DNA from: Deltaproteobacteria bacterium
GTDB taxonomy: Bacteria > Desulfobacterota > Desulfomonilia > UBA1062
Direction of reading: 5' to 3'
Assembly (NCBI GenBank): GCA_029547185.1
Contig: JAKPPU010000063.1
Coordinates: 1-56,932 of the forward strand
Length of the DNA stretch: 56,932 nt
Each line of letters begins with the position of its first letter. Positions within the stretch are counted from its first letter, which is position 1. The translations under genes and the position numbers were made by a program. The notes under the pieces are model-generated. The model saw only the letters and a list, made by a program, of their open reading frames with translations, was not told where the DNA came from and did not search any database. Of this stretch, positions 25,365 through 34,148 are shown in pieces.

Positions 25365-26616
25365 AGCCTTCCTCCATAAATTCATCGATGCATTGCCCTC
25401 TGGGCTCATTGCCCTTTCCGGGGAGGGTGTCGTCTTCCTCTGGAACAGCCAGGCCGAGGATATCACCTCCCTTCCCAGAAATGAAATGATAGGGGTCCAC
25501 AGGGACAGCCTCCCGGATCGTATCGGGGAGCTTCTCGATCCCGCCGTCTGCGAGATGAGGATCGAGAATCCCGACGGCGAATACAGGTACATCAGAAAGA
25601 CCATCCGTGAGATTTCCCTGGACAACGGAGACAGCAGCGTTTTCGTGGTGTTTACCGACATTACGGACCTCGTGAATCAGAACCTGAACATGAACTATCT
25701 CCTCATGGAAATGGCTGAAACCAAGGATCTTATGGAGGAGCAGGCTGCGAGGCTCGCCATGGCCCTTGCAGAGGTCGATGAAAAGAACGATATCATCCAG
25801 GGACAGAACAGGAAGATGATCAACGAGCTCAAGATGGCGGGAAGGCTGCAGAAGAGCCTGCTTCCCGATATCTATGAGAACATGAACGGCGTGAGCATCT
25901 CATCGAAATACATCCCGTCCATCCACATAGGCGGCGATCTGTACGACGTGATCAACCTCGGCCAGGGACTCACGGGCTTCGTCATCGCCGATGTCTCCGG
26001 CCACGGGGTTGCCGCCGCGCTCGTGTCATCCATGTTCAAGATGAGCTTCAACAATCTTGCATCCAATGTGGCCAGCCCGAAAATCCTCTTTCATATGCTC
26101 AACCAGGAACTCAAACAGATCCTCACCGAGGACTACATCACCTCATTCTATGTGCTGGCCGATGCCGTGGGCGGCTCGATCACCTTTACCAATGCCAGCC
26201 ATCCTGCCCCTCTGCTCTACAGGAAGCGCACCGGAGAAATCGTGGAGCTCGATACCGAAGGCTTTTTCCTCGGCATGTTCGATGACGGGGCCTATGAAGA
26301 GAAAACCGTCACGAACATAGAAAACGGCGATGCACTCCTCATGTACACCGACTGCCTCATCGAGACCGAAAACAGCGAAGCGGTCCCCTTCGGTATGGAT
26401 CGTCTCAAGAAATCCTTCATCCGGGCCGTTGAAGAGACTCGCGGCCAGGAAGTGATCGACCGTATCGAGGCCGAAGTGCGGGCATACAATGCCGGGAAGA
26501 GTTTCAGCGACGACTTCACCGTGCTTCTCCTCGAATTCTGGGAAAAGGTTGACGTATCCGCTTGTGATGCGGCAACAGGCCTTCCTCCGGACAGCGGCGG
26601 GTTTGTGGAATTCTGA
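25354..26616 (+). CDS. PAS domain PP2C-family phosphatase (RsbU/SpoIIE type)
   Basis: A 420-residue protein. An N-terminal PAS domain (DALPSGLIALSGEGVVFLWNS) leads through a coiled coil (~residues 115-165) to a SpoIIE/RsbU phosphatase domain: LKMAGRLQKSLLPD, metal-binding GGDLYDVI and FVIADVSGHGVAAALV, FTNASHPAPLLY, and DDFTVLLLE. Such enzymes dephosphorylate STAS proteins. The ATG at 25354 overlaps the preceding gene by 11 bases and has repeated AGGAGG upstream; a longer frame to 25327 is inside that gene. Last gene of the cluster. Confidence 0.88.
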   Translation: MRHEAFLHKFIDALPSGLIALSGEGVVFLWNSQAEDITSLPRNEMIGVHRDSLPDRIGELLDPAVCEMRIENPDGEYRYIRKTIREISLDNGDSSVFVVFTDITDLVNQNLNMNYLLMEMAETKDLMEEQAARLAMALAEVDEKNDIIQGQNRKMINELKMAGRLQKSLLPDIYENMNGVSISSKYIPSIHIGGDLYDVINLGQGLTGFVIADVSGHGVAAALVSSMFKMSFNNLASNVASPKILFHMLNQELKQILTEDYITSFYVLADAVGGSITFTNASHPAPLLYRKRTGEIVELDTEGFFLGMFDDGAYEEKTVTNIENGDALLMYTDCLIETENSEAVPFGMDRLKKSFIRAVEETRGQEVIDRIEAEVRAYNAGKSFSDDFTVLLLEFWEKVDVSACDAATGLPPDSGGFVEF

Positions 26617-26637
26617 GATCCGACCGTCTGAATCAGG

Positions 26638-27903
26638 TCAACCGGCATTCCCGAGATAAGGATTGAAATAGCCTCTTCTCACGGGGATCTCTTCGATGAG
26701 CCGCCTCATGCCGATTCCGGCAGGAAACTTTTGTCCGAGGATGTCGAGATACGCATCCGGGTCCATGTTCAGGTTACGCCACTGCACCATGTCGATGCCG
26801 TTCGAAGAGACGAACTCCCGGAGAGCTTGCGCCTCTTTCGGCGCATCGGTTACGCCGGGGAAAACGAACAGATTGATCGAAACGAAGCGGTCCCTCTTCT
26901 TCATCTCGTACGCGCTCTTCGAAAGTGCGTCGAACCCGTAGCCCTGCCTGAAGTATGCGGCATAGGTTTCCGGCCGCGGCGAGTTCATGCTGATCCTCAT
27001 GCTGTCGAGGCCTGCATCGGCGAGCTCGGCCACCCTGCGGGGCATGCTGGCATTGGTGTTGAGGTTGATCGTGCCTTTCGATGTCTGCTTCCTGATGAGG
27101 CGGATCGCATCCCGGATGACATCCCCGACCATCAGAGGTTCGCCCTCGCACCCCTGTCCGAAGCTCACCACGGGTTCATCGACGCGGGAAATGTGAGCGA
27201 GGGCCACCTCCGCGATCTCCTCGGGGGTGGGAGTGAACGATATTCTCTCCTGGGGTGAAGGAGGCTCGCATCCCTCCTGGAAGGAGATGCATCCGACGCA
27301 GTTTGCGTTGCACGAAGGCGATGTCGGCAGCGGCGCCTCTTCCCTGCCCTGGAAGAGGTTGAGGGCTGCAGGGCAGCCGTAGCAGGCGGCGCAGTGCGAG
27401 AGGTGTTCGACAAGCCTGTTTCCGGGAAATTTCCGTTTCCAGTCTCTTATCCCTTCGTGTACGGCATCCATGTCGAACATGTCGGGGTCCTGGCGGCGGG
27501 AGGCATCCGTTCTCATGGCTGTTGCGACAAATCCGTCCGACCACCCGAGGCCGGTATAGGCGAACAGAGGGAGAATTCCCGCATTGGCCCGGTTCTCCCA
27601 GGCAGCAAGGTGCGTCTGGGTGTGCGCGGCGGAGAGAAACGCGGCCACCGCATAGACAGGCCCCCTGCCGTCAAAGGGGTTCTTCCTGAGCACGACGATC
27701 TCCCCCGTCTCCCTGTCCATGCCCATGGGGAGCCTGTCCGGAAGAACGTAGAGCTGCGACCCCTTAGGGAGGGGAATCGTGTCTTCCCGAGATGCAGGAA
27801 CGAAATAATCTCCGCTCCTGACAACCATGCCCAGCCCCTCGAAATCCATGATGTTGCCGTTCTTGTCTGCGAAGATCATGCTGGGTGTATCCGCTGCTTC
27901 CAT
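26638..27903 (-). CDS. Radical SAM domain protein
   Basis: A 421-residue protein with the radical SAM cluster motif CNANCVGC (Cys-x3-Cys-x2-Cys), preceded by a Cys pair in CAACYGCPAAL and followed by the SAM-binding patterns FGQGCEGEPLMVGDVI and INLNTNASMPRRVAELADAG. About 185 residues precede the cluster, longer than usual, so there is an extra N-terminal domain. I do not recognise the substrate. It stands alone on the minus strand between the chemotaxis and formate dehydrogenase operons. No strong ribosome-binding site precedes ATG 27903; ATG 27879 is an alternative. Confidence 0.8.
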   Translation of the reverse strand: MEAADTPSMIFADKNGNIMDFEGLGMVVRSGDYFVPASREDTIPLPKGSQLYVLPDRLPMGMDRETGEIVVLRKNPFDGRGPVYAVAAFLSAAHTQTHLAAWENRANAGILPLFAYTGLGWSDGFVATAMRTDASRRQDPDMFDMDAVHEGIRDWKRKFPGNRLVEHLSHCAACYGCPAALNLFQGREEAPLPTSPSCNANCVGCISFQEGCEPPSPQERISFTPTPEEIAEVALAHISRVDEPVVSFGQGCEGEPLMVGDVIRDAIRLIRKQTSKGTINLNTNASMPRRVAELADAGLDSMRISMNSPRPETYAAYFRQGYGFDALSKSAYEMKKRDRFVSINLFVFPGVTDAPKEAQALREFVSSNGIDMVQWRNLNMDPDAYLDILGQKFPAGIGMRRLIEEIPVRRGYFNPYLGNAG

Positions 27904-28130
27904 AGAGAGTGCACATAATCCATCGATATCTCCATTGCAAGACTATTTGCCCGCAGCCCTCGGGTAAAATCTCCCCGCCTATGGGGCAGTATTCCCCGCC
28001 GGAAAATCCTTTTACCCCAAATATGATTTTATTATCCAATGATAACATTCTGTTATATTCATGGCATCAAAATTGCCCTTTGCTGAATGCGCATGAACAC
28101 CCTCTTTCAAGACAATGTTTGGAGGAATAT

Positions 28131-28316
28131 ATGGAGGAACTACCCGTAAACAAGTATGAGCCGTTTCCCGTCATCGCTTCAAGAACCCTGCCCCGGATTG
28201 TCGATCACATGCTGTTCAGGCTTAAACTCAAGAATAACCGTACTTGGGAAACCTTCGGTCACCAGGTCTCGTCTTTCTTTTCACCAGGTTTTCCGATGAA
28301 GGGAGGTAATTCATGA
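28131..28316 (+). CDS. Small 61-residue protein coupled to nuoE
   Basis: A small reading frame starting MEELPVNKYEPFPVIASRTL and ending GFPMKGGNS. GGAGG sits 6 bases before the ATG, and the stop overlaps the nuoE start as ATGA (28313-28316), the arrangement of translationally coupled genes. The protein is Pro- and Arg-rich, with a probable amphipathic helix (RIVDHMLFRLKLKNNRTWE) and no Cys or membrane segment. I recognise no family. It could be a small subunit, an assembly factor, or a leader peptide that gates nuoE translation. Position and translation signals are seen; function is unknown. Confidence 0.55.
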   Translation: MEELPVNKYEPFPVIASRTLPRIVDHMLFRLKLKNNRTWETFGHQVSSFFSPGFPMKGGNS

Positions 28317-28780
28317 AGGCCCTCAAAAGACCGGAGGGTAACGCCATCACTGACCCTGCCAAGCAGTCCATGATGCTCGCTGCCCTGTATATTGCCCAGG
28401 AGCAGAAGGGGTACCTGACCAAGGAAGCCGTCCGCCAGGTGGCCAAACGTCTCGGTGTAACGCCTGGAGAAGTGTACAGCACAGCGAGCTTTTACACCCT
28501 CTTCAGGATCGAGCCGGTTGGAAAACATGTCATCCAGGTCTGCGAGGGTCTCTCGTGCTACCTCAACGACGGGGCAGAGCGGGTGGTGGAGTACGTCAGC
28601 GCGAAGCTCGGCATCCAACCGGGAGAGACAACCCCTGACGGACGGTTTACCCTCGAGACCGTCCAGTGCCTCGCATCCTGCGGGACAGCTCCTGCCATGC
28701 GCGTGAATGACCAGCTCTATGAAAACCTGACGCCGGCAAGCATCGATGACATCCTCGAACGGCTCAGGGGGGAGGTGTAG
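28313..28780 (+). CDS. nuoE: NuoE-like [2Fe-2S] subunit (diaphorase)
   Basis: A 155-residue thioredoxin-like [2Fe-2S] protein of the NuoE/HndA family. Cluster ligands are visible as CEGLSCYLNDG (Cys-x4-Cys) and VQCLASCGTAP (Cys-x3-Cys). The N-terminal helix bundle has MMLAALYIAQEQKGYL and VYSTASFYTLF. With NuoF it forms the NAD-reactive module that links the formate dehydrogenase subunit downstream to NAD(H). GGGAGG precedes the ATG. It overlaps the small upstream gene and ends one base before the nuoF start. Confidence 0.92.
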   Translation: MKALKRPEGNAITDPAKQSMMLAALYIAQEQKGYLTKEAVRQVAKRLGVTPGEVYSTASFYTLFRIEPVGKHVIQVCEGLSCYLNDGAERVVEYVSAKLGIQPGETTPDGRFTLETVQCLASCGTAPAMRVNDQLYENLTPASIDDILERLRGEV

Positions 28781-28781
28781 C

Positions 28782-30032
28782 ATGCCGGAGTGGGATCCGA
28801 TCCTGTTGGCGAATGTTCATCGTCCGAACTCGGAAAGAATTGACACTTATCTCCGGTACGGGGGTTATGAGGCCCTCAGGAAGGCCTTGAAGCTGTCTCC
28901 TGAAGACATCATCGCGGAGGTGAAGGCATCCGGACTGAGAGGGAGAGGCGGGGCAGGCTTCCCCACGGGGGTCAAGTGGGGCTTCATGCCCAAGGACGCC
29001 CCGGTCAAATACCTCGCCATCAACACCGATGAGGGGGAGCCCGGCACATTCAAGGACCGTCTCATCGTCGAGAGAGACCCGCACTCGATTCTTGAAGGCG
29101 TGATCATCGCCGCCTATGCCGTGGGAGCAAACAGGGCGTTCGTCTATATACGCGGAGAGTTTTTCCTGGGTGTGAAGCGCTGGATAAAGGCCATCTCGGA
29201 TGCCTACCAGCACGGCTTTCTCGGGAAAGACATCCTGGGCAGCGGCTTTGACCTGGATGTATCAGTACATCGAGGGGCCGGTGCATACATCTGCGGCGAA
29301 GAGACAGCCATGATCGAATCGCTCGAAGGCAAGCGCGGCGTGCCGAGGGCGAAGCCCCCCTTCCCTGCGCAGAAAGGCATGTGGGGAAAGCCCACGATCG
29401 TCCAGAATGTCGAGACGCTCACGAACATACCGCACATCATCCTCAGAGGGTCACAGTGGTACTCGACCATCGGCACCGAAAAGAGCAAGGGGATAAAGAT
29501 CTTCTGCGTGAGCGGACACGTCAACCGTCCCGGCAACTTCGAGCTGCCCCTGGGGACCAAGCTGAAGGACATCATATACGAGCATGCGGGAGGGGTCCGA
29601 AAGGGACGAGACATCAAGGCGATCATTCCGGGAGGTGCATCCACTCCCATCATCACCGGTGACAAGGTATCGACGCCCATGGCGTTTGAAACCCTCCAGG
29701 CCGCAGGAACAGCCCTCGGCACGGGGGCGGTCATCGTGATGGACGAAACCACCGACATGGTTGAGGTGGTGAGACGGATCACCCGGTTCTTTGTCCATGA
29801 ATCCTGCGGGAACTGCTTCCCTTGCCGTATCGGCGGGCACAATATGCTGATGCTCCTGGAGAAACTGGCTGCCGGCCAGGGCTCCATGAAGGATATCGAG
29901 GAGCTCGAGTACCTGGCAAAGGGAATCACCGGGAGAACCTTCTGTCCCATGGGCACCGGCATGGTCGAGCCGATCCTGTCGGCTCTGCGGCTCTTCCGCC
30001 CCGAATTTGAAGGAAAGGTCGCTCATCATTGA
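28782..30032 (+). CDS. nuoF: NuoF-like NADH-binding FMN/4Fe-4S subunit
   Basis: A 416-residue flavoprotein. SGLRGRGGAGFPTGVKW binds NADH/FMN, AINTDEGEPGTFKDR and GAGAYICGEETAMIESLEG are FMN-site motifs, and the 4Fe-4S ligands are in HESCGNCFPCRIG with a further Cys in GRTFCPMG. It lacks the N-terminal thioredoxin and C-terminal ferredoxin extensions of HndC/HydB. I chose ATG 28782 (MPEWDPILL), with GGGGGAGG upstream; an earlier start would lie in nuoE. Next to fdhA this marks an NAD-dependent, possibly electron-bifurcating or confurcating, formate dehydrogenase. Confidence 0.94.
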   Translation: MPEWDPILLANVHRPNSERIDTYLRYGGYEALRKALKLSPEDIIAEVKASGLRGRGGAGFPTGVKWGFMPKDAPVKYLAINTDEGEPGTFKDRLIVERDPHSILEGVIIAAYAVGANRAFVYIRGEFFLGVKRWIKAISDAYQHGFLGKDILGSGFDLDVSVHRGAGAYICGEETAMIESLEGKRGVPRAKPPFPAQKGMWGKPTIVQNVETLTNIPHIILRGSQWYSTIGTEKSKGIKIFCVSGHVNRPGNFELPLGTKLKDIIYEHAGGVRKGRDIKAIIPGGASTPIITGDKVSTPMAFETLQAAGTALGTGAVIVMDETTDMVEVVRRITRFFVHESCGNCFPCRIGGHNMLMLLEKLAAGQGSMKDIEELEYLAKGITGRTFCPMGTGMVEPILSALRLFRPEFEGKVAHH

Positions 30033-30062
30033 GATTTCAGTTCAGAATAAAGGAGAAGGCTC

Positions 30063-30455
30063 ATGAAGAATGCAAAGATCCTCATAGTGGACGATGATGC
30101 CGATTTCGTTTTCTCTACCAGAACCGTTCTCGAACAAAGCGGATACGAGGTGATATCGGCAGGCAATGGGAATCACGGCAGGACAATGCTTGCCAGGGAA
30201 AAGCCGAATCTGGTTATCCTGGATGTCATCATGTCGAGCGTTCTGGACGGCCTCTCGATGAGCCGCTTCATGCGGGATGAGCCCGAATATCAGGATATCC
30301 CCATCATCATGGTGACCTCCATAGCGAATACCGACTATCAGGCATTGTTTCCATCGGATGAGAACATCGGAATCGATGCCTTTCTGACCAAGCCCATCAA
30401 ACCTGCGGACCTGACAGGAAAGGTCAGAGAGCTTCTTTCGAGGAAGGAGGGATAA
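30063..30455 (+). CDS. Single-domain response regulator in formate dehydrogenase operon
   Basis: A 130-residue receiver only: VDDDADFVFSTRTVLE, phosphoacceptor Asp54 (VILDVIMSSVLDG), Thr in MVTSIA and Lys110 (DAFLTKPI). There is no output domain. AAGGAGAAGG precedes the ATG. It lies between nuoF and fdhA with gaps of 30 and 2 bases, so it is made together with the enzyme. The histidine kinase at 33161, last in the operon, is its probable partner. Whether it acts on the enzyme complex or on another regulator cannot be read from sequence. Confidence 0.88.
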   Translation: MKNAKILIVDDDADFVFSTRTVLEQSGYEVISAGNGNHGRTMLAREKPNLVILDVIMSSVLDGLSMSRFMRDEPEYQDIPIIMVTSIANTDYQALFPSDENIGIDAFLTKPIKPADLTGKVRELLSRKEG

Positions 30456-30457
30456 GC

Positions 30458-33145
30458 ATGAAGATAACCATCAACGGGATGCGCTGCGAAGCAAAGAAAG
30501 GGCAGACCATCTTGAATGTCGCTCGTGCCAACGGGATATACATTCCGACCCTGTGCTACCATGAAAAGGTGGGAGCTGCTGCGAGATGCCGGGTGTGCGT
30601 GGTGGAGGTGAAGGGCAGCCCGGGGCTCGTGACCTCCTGCAGCACCCCTGTCGCCGATGGGATGGAGATATACACTGATACTCCGCAGGTGCTCGATGCA
30701 CAGCGTTTCGTTGTCAAGCTCACCCTCTCCTCGGGAAATCACGATTGCATCGTATGCGAGAAGACCGGCTCCTGCGAACTCCAGGACGCCGCTTATCATC
30801 TGCAGCTCGAAGACAAGGACATCAAGACCGCAGGGCGCCCTCCCCAGTTTGACGACAGCTCGGCATTCATCCGCTTCGATCCCACCAGGTGCATCCTGTG
30901 CGGGAGGTGCGTGGAGGCGTGCAATCATGTTGTCGTCAACCGGGTCATCAAGGTGATGGGCAGAGGATACGATGCGCACATCGGATTTGACTGCAACGAT
31001 CCCATGGGCGAATCATCGTGCGTCCAGTGCGGCGAATGCACCCAGATCTGCCCGGTAGGAGCGCTCGTCAGCAAGAAATCAATCGGCAAGGCCCGTTTCC
31101 CGGACGTAAAGAAGGTCCGCACGACGTGCCCCTACTGCGGTGTGGGCTGCCAGCTCGACCTTCACGTCAAGGATGAAAGGATCGTGAAGGTCACCGGCAC
31201 CGAGAACGGCTCGCCCAATAAAGGAAGGCTCTGCGTCAAGGGCAGGTACGGGTATGACTTCATCTATGCGGAAGACAGGCTGACCGTGCCTCTCATCCGG
31301 GAGAACGACGGTTTCCGGGAGGCGTCCTGGGACGAGGCCCTCGACCTTGTGGCGGATAAGTTCAGGGAGATCCTTGAGACAGACGGGCCGGATGCCATTG
31401 CAGGCATAAGCTGCGCCAGAAGCACCAACGAGGATTCGTACCAGATGCAGAAGCTCTTCCGGTCGGTACTGAAGACCAACAATATCGATCACTGTGCCCG
31501 AACGTGACATGCCCCGACGGTTGCCGGTCTGGCAACAGCCTTCGGTTCGGGTGCGATGACCAACTCGTTCGGCGAGTTCGAAAAGGCAAAAATGTTCCTC
31601 TGTATCGGCACCAACATGACCGAAGCCCATCCGGTCGCTTCCACCTTCCTGAAGAATGCAGTGGAGAGAGGTGCCAGACTGATCGTGGTCGATCCGAGGC
31701 GGCAGCCGCTTGCGGAGTATGCAGACATCTTCGCCCAGATCAAGGTCGGGTCCGACATTGCGTTCCTGGGAGGGGTCATGCATGTACTCCTCAAGGAGGG
31801 CTTGTACGACAGGAGATTTGTGGAGGAGAACTGCACCGGATTCGAAGAGTTCAGGGATCACATCCTCGGAAATTATCCTCCGGAAAAGGCCTCTCGGATA
31901 TCGGGCGTCGATGAGGACAAGATCAGGGATGTCGCATACCTTCTCTCGTCCGTCAGGCCCTGCATGGTCTGCTACACGCTGGGGATCACCGAGCACACCT
32001 GCGGAAGGAATAATGTGGTATCCGTTGCCAACCTGCAGATGCTGCTTGGCAACATGGGCATGGAGTGCGCAGGCGTGAATCCGCTCCGCGGCCAGAACAA
32101 CGTCCAGGGGGCCTGCGATATGGGCGCGTTGCCGAATGTCTATCCGGGCTATCAGCAGGTCAATGACACGGCGGCAAGAGAGAAGTTCGAAAAGGCGTGG
32201 GGAGTTGAAAACCTCTCCGACAAGCCGGGAATCATGATACCGGCCATGTTGGAAGCACTGCCCGGGAAGAAGATCCGGGCGCTCTACATCTTCGGTGAAA
32301 ATCTCGCGAATTCCGAGCCGGACATAGCCCACGTGGAGCATTGCCTCGGGTCTGCCGAGTTCATCGTATGCAATGATATCTTCCCCACCGAAACCACCCG
32401 GTTTGCCCATGTCGTCTTTCCGGCAGCTGCCTGGAGCGAGGACGACGGCACGTTCACGAGCAGCGAACGGCGCGTGAGCCGTGTCCGCAAGGTAAGCTCT
32501 CCTCCGGGCCAGGCAAAGCCGAACTGGTGGATCTTCAAAGAGATCGCCCGGCGCATGGGCAGCACGTGGGAGTCGGCCAGCGGTCAGGAGATCTGGGACA
32601 ACGAAATCTCTGTCCTTGCACCTTCCATGGCCGGGATCAAATACTCAAGGATCGAAGGAGACGGCCTCCAGTGGCCATGCCCGAACGTCGAGCACCCGGG
32701 CACACCGTTCCTGCACAGGGACGGGAAGTTCACCCACGGCAAAGGGATCTTTACCATCACGGACTGGACGCCTCCGGCCGAGGTCACTGACAGGGAATAC
32801 CCCTTTGTTCTCTCCACCGGCCGCAGGTTGTTCCATTACCATACACGCACCCAGACGAGCAGGTCGGGCATGGATGCGATCCTGTCCGAGGAAACAGCGG
32901 ACATCTCCCCCAAGGATGCACAGCGCTTGAAAATATTGGATGGCGATTATGTCCGGTTGTGGTCCCGTCGGGGAGAGGTTACGGTTAAGGCGCGGCTCAC
33001 TGAGGAAGTACCGCCCGGAATGGTTTGGATGGCCTTCCATTTCAGGGAAGGATGTGCGAACTGGCTTACGAATCCTGCGTTCGATCCCATCACCCAGACT
33101 GCTGAATATAAGGCCTGTGCAGTCAACATGGAGAAGAAGGCATAA
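30458..33145 (+). CDS. fdhA: Selenocysteine formate dehydrogenase alpha subunit
   Basis: An 895-residue molybdo- or tungstopterin enzyme oxidising formate or reducing CO2. The N-terminus is NuoG-like: [2Fe-2S] Cys33, 44, 47 and 61, a His/Cys 4Fe-4S site (HDCIVCEKTGSCEL), then two 4Fe-4S clusters (CILCGRCVEACNH, CVQCGECTQICP). The catalytic domain starts at TCPYCGVGCQLDL. Codon 350 (31505-31507) is an in-frame TGA in DHCART-U-HAPTVAGLA, the site of selenocysteine in FdhF/FdhA; the frame continues without break to 33145, and a SECIS hairpin follows. Read literally, the TGA would split it into 349- and 529-residue pieces. Start ATG has GGAGG upstream. Confidence 0.95.
31520..31536 (+). promoter_or_regulatory. 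Bacterial SECIS apical stem-loop in fdhA
   Basis: GTTGCC (31520-31525) pairs perfectly with GGCAAC (31531-31536) around loop GGTCT. It begins 12 bases after the TGA at 31505-31507. From memory the E. coli fdhF SECIS element has the same loop (GGUCU) at the same distance from its UGA. SelB binds such loops to deliver Sec-tRNA. selA, selB and selC are not in the window. Confidence 0.88.
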
Positions 33146-33160
33146 AGGAGCGAACCCGAA

Positions 33161-33883
33161 GTGGTCAGTTTCCAGAGGGAGAACCAGCCGGCAGAAAACA
33201 CGATGCCTTTTGACATCTTCACTGTCCTGGGCCATGATCTGAAATCTCCACTCAATGCAGTAGAAGCATACCTTGAGATCATCCGCGGCAGAATCCTCGG
33301 CGACAGTCTGGAGCCCTATGCGGAGGTCCTCGAGAATTCCATTGCAAGGCTGCACCATATGCGTGAGCTCATTACCGACGTGGTCGACTGGGCAAAGATC
33401 AGACAGCCATCACCGAGCCGCATCCTCACGGCAACCGACATATCGAAGATTGCACGGTCCGTCGTAAACCGATATGCGGAAGGGGCCAGGAACCGGAACA
33501 TCAGCATCTCGGCAGACATCGAAGAAGGGCTCTCCATGAAGGCAGCAGCCGGGGAGATCGAGCTTATCCTCCGTCATCTCATTGACAACGCCGTCAAGTA
33601 CAACAGGGACGACGGTTCAGTGCATGTGGCAATGCAAAAGGAAGGATCTCATATCGCATTGCATGTGAGCGATACGGGGATAGGCATGGACGCCGAAGAG
33701 CAGGCCCGGATCTTTGGAGAATTCATGCGCATCAAGAACGCAAGGACACGGGGCATCCCGGGAACAGGTCTGGGCCTTTCGATCGCAAAACAGCTGGTAG
33801 AGCTCTACCGGGGAACGATTACCGTCGAAAGCGACCCTGACAAGGGGGCGACCTTCGCGCTCACCCTGTCCTGCGGGGAATAG
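33161..33883 (+). CDS. Soluble sensor histidine kinase
   Basis: A 240-residue kinase with no membrane helix and almost no sensor region. HisKA begins at once with phosphoacceptor His25 (TVLGHDLKSPLNAV); the ATPase has N box LILRHLIDNAVKYN, G1 VSDTGIGMD and G2 GTGLGLSIAKQL. The start is GTG 33161, with AAAGGAG 9 bases upstream. It follows fdhA by 15 bases, so it is probably in the same transcript and pairs with the receiver at 30063. Lacking a sensor, it may read its state from a bound partner, possibly the dehydrogenase itself (inference). Confidence 0.87.
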   Translation: MVSFQRENQPAENTMPFDIFTVLGHDLKSPLNAVEAYLEIIRGRILGDSLEPYAEVLENSIARLHHMRELITDVVDWAKIRQPSPSRILTATDISKIARSVVNRYAEGARNRNISISADIEEGLSMKAAAGEIELILRHLIDNAVKYNRDDGSVHVAMQKEGSHIALHVSDTGIGMDAEEQARIFGEFMRIKNARTRGIPGTGLGLSIAKQLVELYRGTITVESDPDKGATFALTLSCGE

Positions 33884-33980
33884 CGTTCAGGACGGCGGCA
33901 TGGTGAACAGGCGGATTCGAAGCCTACGATCAGGCTGATCGGAAATGGGGCCGCTACCTTCCCTCACCGAGTCTCGGTCA

Positions 33981-34009
33981 TTGCCTGCTGCTCGTTGAAG
34001 TGCTATAAT
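33981..34009 (+). promoter_or_regulatory. Sigma-70-type promoter before kinase/activator pair
   Basis: TTGCCT (33981-33986) and a perfect TATAAT (34004-34009) with a 17-base spacer. Transcription would begin near 34016, leaving a leader of about 130 bases before the kinase ATG at 34149, which contains a hairpin at 34061-34108. Confidence 0.55.
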
Positions 34010-34060
34010 CTATTGTATTCTGCCCTGCCCGTGACTGAGCGGGATGTAATGCTTGGCCTC

Positions 34061-34108
34061 ATGCTCTCCGGCAGGCCGATTGGGATGAGCCGATGTCGGC
34101 CGGAGCAT
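34061..34108 (+). other. Hairpin in leader of sensor kinase
   Basis: Two stacked stems: ATGCTC (34061-34066) with GAGCAT (34103-34108), and GGCCGA (34074-34079) with TCGGCC (34096-34101). The left side has a 7-base bulge; the right side has one base. An alternative pairing uses CCGGC (34068-34072). No T-tract follows, so it is not a standard terminator. It could be an RNA control element or protein-binding site. Confidence 0.4.
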
Positions 34109-34148
34109 TGTGGCTTTTGGATGTAAAATCAACGAAAGACCTATCCCA

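Noticed and set aside
27904..28130. A possible molybdenum-cofactor riboswitch in the gap upstream of the formate dehydrogenase operon
   Set aside because: The gap has GC-rich inverted segments (around 27985-28010) and an AT-rich promoter-like stretch (28030-28060), but I could not match the Moco RNA consensus or find a clear -35/-10 pair.
31505..31507. Reading the TGA in fdhA as a stop or as a frameshift/pseudogene
   Set aside because: The frame continues unchanged, the site is the known selenocysteine position and a SECIS hairpin follows at the right distance.
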